The notes under the pieces were generated by a model. It ran no database searches. It had not been told where the DNA came from and was given only the letters and a program-made list of their open reading frames with translations. Shown in pieces: positions 7,499 to 20,300 of a DNA stretch of 64,000 nucleotides. The position numbers were made by a program, and so were the translations under genes. Numbering within the stretch: the first letter of the stretch is position 1; every line of letters starts with the position of its first letter. Source of the stretch: Saprospiraceae bacterium (GTDB taxonomy: Bacteria > Bacteroidota > Bacteroidia > Chitinophagales > Saprospiraceae); NCBI GenBank assembly GCA_016710115.1, contig JADJLN010000007.1:186001-250000 (forward strand), in the 5' to 3' direction.

Positions 7499-10400
7499 AT
7501 GAGAAACCGATTCTCTGCGCTTTTTTCCATTCTCGGAATCAGCTTGATGTTTTTGTTAACGGCAGCCACGAGTGGCTCGCTTCACGCTCAATGTAACACC
7601 GCCCCATCCGTTGGTCCGGTGAATTACACCATTAATATGGGTGGCACACAAGCGATCATCGACCAGGCCAGTCTCGCCGGTGTGGTCAATCCGGTTAATG
7701 GTGGAATAGCCCCCTGTAATGCTGGTTGCGAATTGGCCTATGCCACAACAGGACCTGCCGGAATGTATACACTGTTCAGTATGACACCGTTGGTTGTTCT
7801 TTGTGATGGAACCATATTCCCATTCAGTATCTGGGTGCGGGCACAAAATGGTTCCGGTTGTTCAAGCGCTCCGGTGGAAGTCATCATTGATGTCAATGAC
7901 ACCAAGGCACCCACCATCGACTGTCCACCCAATCAGGTTGTATCGACAGATCCGGGCATCTGTACAGCCAAACTGATCGGTTTGACATTTGTCGATGTCA
8001 GCCCTCTGGATGCGGCAGTCGACCTTGAATTTGGTGACAACTGCGGCACGCCATCGATCTCCTACAATATTAATGGGAATGGGGAAGTATTCTCTCCTGA
8101 CCTTTCAGGTGTAGATTTTCCGAAGGGAGTCAACAACGTCGTCATGACCGTTGACGATGGTACATTGACAGCTACATGCAATTTCAATGTCACGGTCAAC
8201 GATACAGAAGACCCGACCTGGGTTCCTGAAAGCACCGTGATCACGGACTGGTTGACCAAGGCCGGCGTTTCTCTTATGTCAACGGCTATTGTCTCTCTCT
8301 CATATGGAGGACCGGGGACAAATCGATTCACGGTTACGTTGGACTGCGATTCCGATGACTACCCAACGGTATATAATTATTTTGCAACATTATATGTCCC
8401 GACAGCACAAGACAATTGCGACCCAAATCCAACTGAAAACTTTCATGACCAGTTGAATGTCAATACACCGTGGGTCTGTCCTACAGTAGAAAACATTCGT
8501 CGTCGGTGGACAGCAGTAGATGCCATGGGCAATGCAATAGATAATGTTCCTCCTGGCCCGACACAACCTTTAGCCAAACTGGACCTGATCGTTCAAAATA
8601 CCAAGGCTCCTGTCTATGGTATCGCACCGATGGATACGACCATCCTTGGCACGGACCCGATGGTTTGCGGCGTTGATCTCACTGGTTCTACCGCATTGCA
8701 GGTGGTGGCAAAAAATGACTGCCAGGGCGCTCCAACATACTCGTGGACAATTACTTCCTATCCTCCCCTGTTTGCAGGTGCTCTTGCCAGTGTTGGGAAT
8801 GATAACAACGCAAATCAGTTCTACATTCCCGGAACTTATCATATAGTTTATAATGCTGTAGATGGTTGTGGAAATAATACCCTGCATCAATTTGATCTGG
8901 TTGTTGAGGATAATGTTCCCCCTGTGGTCACATGTCCTCCAAGTCAGGTTTTAACCAATGTCCTCGACAACTGTTTCCAGAATACGATCTGGGATGAAGC
9001 GACTGTCACGGACAATTGTCCGGGCATGCTGTCACTCAGCGTAGCCGGCGTAACCCTCCCTGGAAATGATCCGGTGAATATCATCACCTTTAATGGTGGT
9101 GGTGGTTGTGCGGATGTTTCTGATTTCAATGGCCCCTATGTACTACCAAACTGGACGCAGACATTGAACGGCGGTAGTGTCGATATTTCGGGTGCACCGA
9201 ATTCATTTGATATCACTGCTTCTCCTGCAAATGGTAACAATACAGATATGACTATCGCCGCCAGCGACGATGGCATCATCTATTTTGCCTGGGAATACAA
9301 TGCCGCTGGTCTCGCAAATAACGATTTCGGATTCCTGATCAATGGCAACTTTACTGTCCTCGTTTCTGCCGTTGCGGTAACCGAATCCGGTTTCGCTTCA
9401 TTTCCGGTCAATGCCGGTGATGTATTTGGTGTGCGAGTTATGGGTGATGGGGCGACTACGCCAACAGTAACCGTTTCCAGCTTCCAGTTCCTGTGTGGAT
9501 CTGCTTCCAACATCGGATTTGCTTCCTTCCCTGTTGGCCAATCTGTTGTCACATATACAGCAACAGATGACGCTATGAACACAGGGACATGCAGCTTCAC
9601 TGTCACAGTAACAGATGATCAAGATCCTGAAATCACTTGCGGTGGCGGGCTTTTCCTGCCAACCATCTGTTCAAATGCAATGATTCCGAACTACACCGGA
9701 AATATTGCGGTCATCAATGAAAATTGCCCAGACTATACCATTACTCAATTGCCTGTGGCAGGTACGACATTGGGCACCATCTTTTCTCCGGGCATGCCTG
9801 TAGATGGCGGCACGTTTGATGTCACTTTGGAAATTACTGATAAGGGCGGCAATACCGACCAGTGTGTGTTTACGGTAACGCTTCAGGACAACGGCGCTCC
9901 TGTTCCGGATGTCATGCCTCTCCCTGCGATCAATCCGATGACCACTCTATTCACGGACTGTCACAGTTATATGCTCTGTGCACCAACAGCAACAGATTGC
10001 AATGGCACCAAAATCTATGGAACGGCATCCATTGCCGGCGCCACCTTGCTTCCGAATGGTTGTGGCTTGGGCATGCCTGGCTACCTCATCAATGCACCCG
10101 GCAACTACGCTGTGCTGTGGATCTATGATGATGGTAATGGCAATTTTGCCCAGCAGAGTCAACAGGTAGATCTGTTTGACGACACGACCGATCCGACGTT
10201 GAACTGTCCGCCAAACCTGTGGTCAATACAGATCCGGTGAATGTGCTCTGCAACAGGACTTCCGGTCTTTCCATGACGGAAATCATCCCGACAACCGCAC
10301 CCTATCTTGCTCTTGCCGATCAGCCTGCTGATGGTGAAATGATTGATAATTGTGGTATTGTGCAGATCGGATGGGCCGCCAATACCGGTTCCTCTGCGAA

Positions 10401-13400
10401 TACAAATAATGCCGGGACAGGTACCTATCAGAAAGGATTGAATATCGTCACTTATACAGCATCTGATGATGCGGGTAATACCGGTACCTGTTCCTTTACG
10501 ATCACGGTCAATGACAATGAAGATCCTACCTATACCTGTCCTCCATCTATTACTCTTTGGACTGGTTCCATCGGCGATCAGGACGATCAGGATTGTGGAT
10601 ATACATTGTCCACTTTGGATAATTCACTGGACCCAAGCAATGTCATGGACAATTGCCCAGGCCCAATCACTGTCAGCTGTTCTGTAACACTGTCTGGCGG
10701 TGCAGGTACATTTGTCCCTGGTCCGAATCACCCGACCAGTCTGGCCGGAGCCACTTTCCAGATCTCTCCAGTCATTCCCGGTCAGGCCATCTTTGTCGTC
10801 ACGTGGACGATCACGGATGCTATGGGCAATGCCGATCAATGCCAGCATATCGTCTGGGCAAGAGATCAGCAACAACCGGATATCACCTGCCCTGCCAGTC
10901 CACAAGTCCGAACCACCAGTCAGGACGGCATCCTGGGCGATTGTTATTACAGGGCTAGCGGAATCGAATTTGATCCAACCAGTGTTTCAGACAACTGTGC
11001 GGTCAGCACGGTAACCAACAATTTCAATGGTTCCAGTACATTGCACAACGAAGATTTCCCGGGTGGCAGTACGCTAGTAATCTGGACGGTAACGGATATC
11101 GCCGGTATTACGAATACCTGCCAAGTCGAGATCATCGTTAATGATGATGAGGTACCCGTCAATCTGTATTGCCCGAATTCAGTCACCCTGCCGAACATAG
11201 CAGGCGATTGTAATAATACAGTTGCCTGGATTCGTCCACTGGAAAATGACTGGATCGACAATTGTGATCTTTCCAGTGATCTGACGATTACCGAAGCCAT
11301 TTCCGATCCGGGAGTTCAGGCTGCTATTAATAATAACAGCCCTTATGACCAAACCATTTTCTTCAGTAATCCACAGACAAGTTTTCCGGTAGGGACAACC
11401 ACCATTGTCTATACCGCAACTGATTTGTCTAACAATTCATCTACCTGCAGTTTCACTGTGACGATCCAGGACATAGAAGCGCCTTCTGTCATTTGTCCTG
11501 CAGATCAGATTCTGGGCATGACCTGTGGTCAAGGCCAGGTACAAAACTACATCCCCCTTGTGAACCTGATTTCGGACAATTGTTCAGATTACACTATTAC
11601 TCAGTCTCCTGCTGCTGGCGCCAACTTGGCCGGAATTCCTGGAATTACTCCGGCAGACGGCGAGATGTTTGATGTAACCATCAGTGTAAAAGATAATAAG
11701 CCGCTAGGACTTTCAACGTCCTGTACCTTCAAAGTAACGCTCGATGAGGTCAGTGTCCCTGTGCCTACTATTGCAGGTCCCAATCTTGCGGCTGCTTTCT
11801 CTGAATGCAATGATATTACCATCGCAGCACCGACTGCTCTGGAGTGTGGAAATACGATCTATGGCATCCCCAGCCAGGGAACGCTGATCAATGTTGCTCC
11901 CCCTGTCTATCAATATGGGATTGGCAACTATTTCATTATCTGGACCTATGTCGGAGCAAATGGATCCGTCCAGCAAAGTCAGCAGATCACTGTTCTCGAA
12001 GACCTGACACCACCGAATGCCCTGTGCAAACCGGTGAATGTCAATCTTTCTGCAACCAATCCAGGATCTGTGACGGTTAATGCAACGGCGTTTAATAACG
12101 GATCCACAGATAATTGCTCCATCGTTGGTTACAGTTACTCCGTGAATGGGGGTACGTACAGCTCTTCCAAGATGTTTGGTTGTGACGATGAAGGTGTAAA
12201 TAATGTGTCCCTTGAAGTCCTGGATTTCAATGGCAACAAAGGCTATTGCAATACCACGCTGACCATCAATGATATCACACCTCCTACCATCGTTGGCGGT
12301 TGTCCCTCGAATCTGTCCTTCAACACCTCCAATAATGGCGGTTATGATTGCAGTGGTCTCGCTACGATCCAGGTTCCTGGAGTAACAGACAACTGTGCCA
12401 TCCAGACGTATCAACTGGGTCTGAATGGACCAAATGGAATGACTGTCCTGGATGCAATTGGCAATCCAACACTTTCAATCAGTCTGTTGAAAGGTCTGAC
12501 CCAGGCCATATTCACTGTGACAGATGAACATGGATTAATGGCATCCTGTAATTTCAATATCACCATAGTTGATAATGAAAAACCAATAATCAGTTGTGCT
12601 GCATCCGGATCTCGCAATACTTCAGCTGATGGGGCAGGCGATTGCGAATACACCATCATGGGTGGTGAATTCGACCCGATCAGTTTTGATGACAATTGTC
12701 CTGGATCAAGTATTGCAAACAGTCTGACAGGGACATCCACTTTAGCAGGAGTAACCTTGTCTACAGGCACTTATCCAATCACGTGGACCGTCACAGATGC
12801 TGTTGGGTTGACAGAGACCTGCACCATGGTAATCACCATCATCGATGATGAAGCTCCGATCATCAATTTCTGCCAAGCCAATAAGACACAGAATGTAACA
12901 GCTGGCACATGTAATGCTCTGGTCACCTGGGCACCTACTTTTGGTGTAGGTACCGGACATGTCATGGACAATTGTGGTGTGAATACAGTTATCCAATCGA
13001 TTTCCGATCCGGATGTTGTTCCTGTTTATCCATATAATCAGAACGGCCCGTATCCGCCATTCCAGATCAACCAGGCCTTGTTCCCGATCGGGATCACGAC
13101 GATCAGCTATACAGTGACGGATATTCATAACAATATGTCTACGTGCAGCTTCACCATTGAGGTGATCGACAATATTGCACCCACTGTTGTATGTCCACCC
13201 AATCAGACCATGAGCACGGTTTGCGCAAATGGGACGGTTCAGGACTACCTGGGATTGATTCAGAATGTCTCGGATAACTGCCCAGGTAACCTGGTGTATA
13301 CACAATCGCCTGCCTCCGGAACACCGTTGTCCAGCGTTCCTGGATTGACACCTGCAGATGGAGAATCATTTACTGTCACCATTACAGTAACAGATCCAAA

Positions 13401-16400
13401 TCCGTTAGGGCTGTCTGGTAACTGTTCATTTACAGTAACACTGGATGATGTCAACCTGCCCATTCCGGATCAGGCGACCCTGCTAAAAGACAGTACGGAT
13501 TGTAATGTGCTGATATTGAGTCCGCCCACCGCAAATGATTGTGGCAATGTACTCTATGGCATTCCTGACAAAGGAAATCAGATCAGCTTCATTCCCCCGT
13601 TATATGAATTTACGGCTGGATTGTATACTGTAATCTGGACCTATGTAGGCACCAATGGATCCGTACAGCAAACACAGCAACTCATTGTGCAGAACGACCT
13701 GGTACCACCGGTCATGGACTGCAACGATATTACGATCAACCTGGATGCAAACGGTGAAGCAAGTATTACGCCGGCTCAGATCGATGGCGGTTCGAAAGAC
13801 AATTGTGGTATTGCCACACTATCTCTCGATCAAAGTGACTTTACCTGTTCTGATGTTGGAAATAATACGATCACACTGACTGCTGTAGATATTCATGGCA
13901 ACAGCAACTGGTGTACTGCGAATGTGCTGGTCAAGGATATTACTCCACCTACATTCAACATTTCCAATTCTACTATCACGGTCAACTGTCAGAGTATTCC
14001 ACAAATCCCGTCTGTACTGACCAATGATGCATGTGGTGTTTCTTCAAATATCCTGACAGAAACCACCACAAAAGGCATCAACCCGGGGAGCTGTAATTAC
14101 TACACCTACACGATTACCCGAAAGTGGACGGCAACAGATGTGAACAATAATACCAGCACGGTTCAACAGGTGATCAATGTACAGGATGTCACTGCGCCTG
14201 TCTGGACTACTGCGATGCCGGACACCATTTATGGTGTAACCAATCAATTTGATTGTCAAGGTCAGATCCTGCTTGTCGTAGATGCATTCAAAGTGACTGA
14301 TAATTGTGCTGACTTCTCTCACCTGACCATTTCCTATACAGGCACAAATGGTTCGAGTGGAAGTAAAATCGCATCCGGCCTCTACCCGATCGGAGAAACG
14401 ACATTAACCTTTATAGCAGAAGATCCATGTGGCAACGATGCAGTAAAGGACGTGGTCATCATCATTGAGGATAAAACGCCTCCCACTGCAGTCTGTGTCA
14501 ACAGCATCACGCTTCCATTGAATCCACAGGGCAATCTGATCATTCCTCCGTTCATTGTCGATAATGGCAGTTACGATAACTGTCTTACACCATTTTCAAC
14601 CAATCATGTTTCACTGGCAGTAATGCCAGATACATTTGATTGTGATGATGCGGGTAAAACATTCACGATAACGCTTACAGTGACTGACCTTGCCGGCAAT
14701 ACAGCATCCTGCCCTGCCACGCTTACTGTGATTGACAATACGATACCGACTCTGATCAGTTGTGCCCCGGATGTCACTATTAATTGCCAGGGTACATTGG
14801 ACCCGCTGACGCTTGGTTTCCCAATCGTCAGTGATGCCTGTGGTACCACATTCAATTTTACTGACACTAAAGTTTCTGTTGGTGGTACTATTTGCTACAA
14901 TATTCTTCGGAACTGGTCGATTATCGACGGTTCAGGCAACAACCTGAATTGTGTTCAAACCATTTCAGTGACGGATAATCTGGCTCCAAGTTTCACTTCT
15001 GCTTTACCTCAGGATGTAACCATTGCCTGTGGTGTGCCTGTACCAACTCCTGCAATCCTTGCAGCGACTGATAACTGTGGTACGCCTGTGACTGTCTCGA
15101 TCAACGAAACCTCTACACAGACAAGTAATCACACCTGCACGGATTATGCCTATGTGGTCACGCGAACCTGGACCGCAACTGATGAATGTGGCAATGCTGC
15201 ATTCCACACACAGAAGGTGACCGTGGTTGATATCCAGGCACCAGTCATCTTCGGGCTGCCGATTGACACCGTGACATTGTATACCAATGATTTCAATGCC
15301 GACAGTTGTACGGTACCGGTTACTTTGGTAGCTCAGTTCATCGATTGTCAGGATCCGGGTGATATCACCATCGTCAATGATTCTCCGGTTGGAAGTGGAG
15401 GTATCAGCGCCAGCGGAAAATATTCTGCCGACCAGTTGTATACCATCACGTTTACAGCTACGGATAAATGTGGCAACCAGAGCCAGCGCATTGTGCACCT
15501 TCGTGTAATCGACAATTCGATCCCGAATGCCTATTGTATTGCTCAGGTAAATGTGGCCTTGAATTCGGATGGACAAGCCGTCATTACCTATGTGCAGATC
15601 GATGATGTAAGTAAGGATAATTGTACCATTCATCCGGATCTGGACTTTACCCTGAGTAAAGACACATTCGATTGCAAGGACCTGGGGGACAACATTGTCC
15701 TGATGACTGTAACAGATGAACAGGGGAATAGCAACACGTGTGCTTCCACAGTCAATGTAACTGCTGATCCTGCACTGACGATCAATACAACGGTGACTGT
15801 AACACCGGAAACATTCATGAATGCCAATGATGGCGCAATTAATGTTGCCGTCAGCGGTGGATCCGGTTCGTTCACCTATCTGTGGACTCCGGGTAATGCA
15901 GTTACACCATCCATCAGTAATCTTGCTTCTGGTACATATACCTTGATGATCACGGATGTGAACACCGGGTGTATGAAAACATTGACTGTTTTTGTCCAGA
16001 TAGCAGGCGTGCCATTTGACACCATTTCTGGGAAAATCATTACACCATTGGGCAAACCGGTTGCCAAGGTCCATGTCAACATGACGGGATCGCAATCCGG
16101 AACCTATTACACGGGCACGGATGGTTATTACCAGTTCATTGTTCCTTCAGGCAGCACGGTAACAATCCGTCCGTTCAAGGATACTCTTCCTGCCAACGGT
16201 GTGACCGCTCTTGATTTCTCGATCATCCAGCAGCATATCCTGGCACCACCAAGCCTGAAGCCGTTGACAACACCGTATCAATTGATTGCGGCTGATGAAA
16301 ATGGGAACAATCAGATCAACGGTATTGATATTGCGCAATTCAATTTCACCATCCTGAACAACAAGGACACCTTCCCGAATGTGGATTCCTGGGTCTTTGT

Positions 16401-17287
16401 GGATTCTGCATTTGTATTTCCTTTCCCGACCGAGCCCTGGGCTTCCGGCTGGGATGACGAAATTACCTATGCCGTAATTTCAGGCAATAAGCCGAACAGC
16501 ACATTTATTGCGGTGAAGATGGGTGATGTGAATGGTGATGTGGATGTCACTAAGTTTACTGGTGAACCAACAGGCAGCGATACCCGGGGAGATGATGACC
16601 TGGTATTCACATTCCAGGATAAGATCCTCCAGGCGGGTGAACAGATTGCAGTACCTGTGACTGCGGAGAACTTCAACCAGATACTGGCGTACCAATTTGC
16701 CTGGGGATTTGATCCTGCAGTATTGGAATTCACCGGTTCAACCGGCAATGCGCTGTCAGGATTGTCGACTGGGAATTTTGGTGGCCAATTCCTGCATATG
16801 GGTCTGCTGACACATTTGTGGGCTGGCACTCAACCGACCGATGTCGCTCCATCAACTGTCTTGTTCACGATGTATTTCACTGTATTACAAGATGGTTTCC
16901 AATTGTCTGATGTACTCGGATTGCGGAACAGTTTCATGGGTGAATTGTCCTACACCTATCCTCAATTGATCAATGGAGTTGATCTGAAGATCCAACCCAT
17001 TTCAACTGACCCTGCACTTCCTGCAGCATTCACATTGCTAGGAAACAGACCGAACCCATTCAGTGATCAAACGTTGATTGCATTCACTCTGCCGGAAAAA
17101 GCAACTGTCAAGTTGACTGTTCTGGATATCACAGGTCGTCCTATCTCTGGTTCGTCAACTGGATGGAATCGCTGGATTGAATACGATCCCTGTACACCAA
17201 TCCGAGATCGCAGCACCTGGTTTATATCATTACATCCCCGGAATCCAATGGATCCAGGTACTGGGTAAAATGATCCATCAGGATTAA
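7499..17287 (+). CDS. Giant HYR-repeat surface protein with type A T9SS sorting domain
   Basis: About 3,260 residues, extracellular. The ATG at 7499 starts a clean signal peptide (MRNRFSALFSILG to SLHAQ). Then come about 26 HYR-like Ig-fold modules, each ending in a variant of TATDDAMNTGTCSFTVTV-D, which in other proteins mediate adhesion. At the C-terminal end are a SprB-type repeat (DGAINVAVSGGSGSFTYLW), a carboxypeptidase-regulatory-like domain (about 16020-16180), a dockerin-like segment with calcium-loop-like ADENGNNQINGIDIAQ and MGDVNGDVDVT, a cohesin-like domain (about 16600-16960) and a T9SS type A domain starting at GNRPNPFSDQT. The frame breaks once near 10218 (one base missing, NLVVNTDPVNV restored) and once or twice in the last 140 bases, so the final residues are uncertain; stops occur at 17266, 17271 and 17285 in the three frames. 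A terminator follows. Confidence 0.9.
8920..14200 (+). repeat. Six-module super-repeat of HYR units, about three copies
   Basis: Modules 4-9, 10-15 and 16 onward are alike in order, not just in type. One module always has the TITQSPAAG-like core with TPADGE, the next always ends IWTYVGANGSVQQSQQ or a variant, and another carries FDP-S--DNC. Copies begin near 8920, 11150 and 12855. They are diverged at the DNA level and best seen in the protein. Confidence 0.65.
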
Positions 17288-17294
17288 TTGATTT

Positions 17295-17328
17295 CCCCGG
17301 GAAGGCTTTTCTTCCCCGGGGTTTTCCT
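17295..17328 (+). terminator. Rho-independent terminator after the first adhesin
   Basis: CCCCGGGAAG, a GCTTTT loop, and CTTCCCCGGGG form a GC-rich hairpin with one bulged G, followed by TTTTCCTTT. It suggests that the second adhesin has its own promoter. Confidence 0.75.
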
Positions 17329-17389
17329 TTCACCCGTTACGGAAGGAAGGGACTTTGTATTTTAGCCTGTTGCATGTTAATTCCAACTC

Positions 17390-20300
17390 ATGGATAAGTA
17401 CCTGAAAGACTTAAGGAAAGTGACACGGTTGATGTTTTTCTTCATCCTGGGCAACGTTTCAGTATTCTCCCAGAATGAACTCACGCTCTACGTTGAGGAT
17501 ATCCAGGCAGAATGCGGTGATGTCATCATCGTTCCTGTGAAAGTGCTCAACTTTGATCAGGTAGTCGCTTTAGATTTCAGTTTGACCTGGAATGCCAATA
17601 CTCTTGATTTTGCGGGTCCTCCAATTGGCAATCTGAATGGGACTGTGGGTTTGAATGCTGCCAATTTCGGTCCTTACCAACCTACCCTGGACAACGACAC
17701 GTTGACCTTTCAATGGTTCAATGCGAATGGGAAAACTGTTCCAGACAGTTCAACCCTGTTTTCATTAACCTTTACTGTGAAAGGAGATGGCGGGATACTG
17801 GGTGCTTTGGACTTTTCTAATCAGTACACAACCATTGCCTGTGGCAAGCTGATCAACAATTCAATTGAGGAAGTGGATGTGGATACACTGAACGCCGATA
17901 TTTTCATTTCAGATACGGAGTTACCAGAGTTGAATTGTCCGCAAGACACTGTTGTCATCACCGGGGCAAATGTCTCCCAAATTGTCGTCGGGAATATCGA
18001 TCCGGATGCCATGGACAATTGTGCTATTGACATCCTTTCCTACTCGTTGACCGGTGCCACCAATCAGGGAGGATCCGGATCGGCAAGTGGTCAGCCATTC
18101 AATGCCGGAGTCACTACAGTCACTTATGAGGCCACTGATTTTGCAGGCAATTCTGTTGACTGTTCCTTCACAGTGGAAGTGATGGATACGATCCTGCGAC
18201 TTTTTGCCAATGCAGGAATAGCCGCATGTGATGATACTTCCTTTACCGTGAATGTCACCGCACAGAATTTCAACAATCTGGCCAGCTTGCAATTTGGCAT
18301 GTTCTGGAATCCATCCTTGATCCAGTTCACACAATTAGGCAACTTCCACCCGCTCCTGAATCTGAATGGCGCCAATTTTGGTCCGACAGGCGGGATTAGT
18401 GATACATTGACATTTGGATGGTTCAATCCTGCCGGAGTGTCGATCCCTGATGATTCAACATTGTTTTCTATTACATTCAGTATCATCAGTTCACCTGGCA
18501 CCAACGCGATCATTCAGTTTGCCAATATGCCGTCAGTACCTATTCAGGCAGCTGTCGCCGTGCCTCCCCCTGGATTCCCGATCATTATCGGCGTGGAGAC
18601 CTTTCTGGGCATCATCCAGGTAGTGGATACCGTCGCTCCTGTTGTGACATGCCCGGATGATCTCACCGTTACTATACCGCAAACAACTGCTCCCGCTCAG
18701 ATCAGTGACATCGATCCGATCGGAAGTGACAACTGTGGAATTACGGATACAACCTGGATCATGACCGGTGCAACGATCAATGGCGGTGCCGGTACGGCCA
18801 GCGGGAACAGCTTCAACCTGGGCACGACCAACGTGAGGTATATCCTGACGGATCAGGGCTCGAACAAGGATACCTGCCAGTTTCAGGTAACTGTACTCGA
18901 GGATACTCTTCAAATCATCGTTGACGCCCCCAATGTCTATTGCACCGATACGATTGTTGAAGTCTGTATCCGGACTACCGGTTTTAACAATCTGGCCAGT
19001 CTTCAGTTTGCCCTGGCATGGGATGGTTCTGTTCTTGAATTTGATACAATCTCTTCATCGCACCCTGACCTCTTTCTGAACAGCAGTAATTTTGGTCCGG
19101 TGATATTGAACGATACACTCACCTTTACCTGGTTCAATTCTGGTGGAGTGAGTATCGCCGATGACGAATCCATATTCTGTATCCGATTCAAGATAATCGG
19201 TGGACTGAATTCAGAATCTGATCTGATCCTGATGAATTATCCGTCGCTGCCCATTCAGGCATCGGTCGCTCAACAGCCCCCTCAAATTCCGGTTGTTGTC
19301 CCCGTTGACACGATCAACGGCATCGTCCAGATCATTGACAATATACCACCGGTCATTTTCGGTTGCCCGACCGATATCACCGTCGATACCGATCCAAATG
19401 GATGTACTGGTGAGGCGACATGGACAGATCCGATGGCTTTGGATGATTGCGACACGGATGTCCTGGTAGTTTGTGATTTTACATCCGGCTCAAACTTCCC
19501 GGGTGGTGTCACTAAGGTTACCTGCGTGGCCTATGACGATGCGGGTCTCACAGATTCCTGTTCATTTACGATCACCGTTGAAGATGTTGAAGCGCCTGTC
19601 ATCACATGTCCGAATGACTTGATCGTTGAATCAGATCCGGATACTTGTGGTGCAACGGTAAATTGGAGTCTGCCCTTTGCTATTGATAATTGCGATCTGG
19701 TAGTCCCCATAACAGGACCGACTTCACCTGCTTTTTTTACTGCAGGTGAACATCCTCTGACCTACATTGCACTGGATGGGGCAGGAAATGCGGATACCTG
19801 CACCTTCTCTATTTTTGTCTTCGATCTTACGCCGCCAGTATTCACGAATTGTCCGGCTGATTTTACAGTTGACGCCACCACTGACTCCTGTACGGCGATC
19901 ATTGATCTGCCCATCCCTGACGCTATTGACAATTGTGGTGTCATTGCAGATCTCTCTTTCCGCATCGGTGATTCCCCTGATTTTATTCCATTTACAGAGA
20001 ACACAATCGAACTCGGAGAAGGTACGACGAAAATCACCTGGTATGCTTTCGATGACCTGGCGAACGTAGATTCATGCGTCTATTTTATCACCGTTGATGG
20101 TGGAGGCGATATTGTGATTTTCTGCTCCACCAGTCTGGAAGTGTTCTCCTCTGCAGACAGTTGCGGCGCAACTGTATACTGGGATGCCCCGAGTTTTATC
20201 GGTGGATGTGGCGACACTTCAGATTGGGAACTGAATACAGATCACACTCCCGGAAGCTTCTTCCCTGTAGGTGTCACCATTGTGACCGTCTATCTTGTCG

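Noticed and set aside
10200..10240. Two separate adhesin genes split at 10.2 kb
   Set aside because: An HYR module continues across the point with one base added, and there is no signal peptide, promoter or ribosome binding site for a second gene.
11713..12414. A 233-codon antisense frame inside the first adhesin
   Set aside because: Same reason: a shadow of repetitive coding sequence, with no start signals.
15004..16095. A 363-codon antisense frame inside the first adhesin
   Set aside because: It is Cys/His/Ile-rich, lacks any domain and arises from the biased codon use of the HYR repeats on the other strand.
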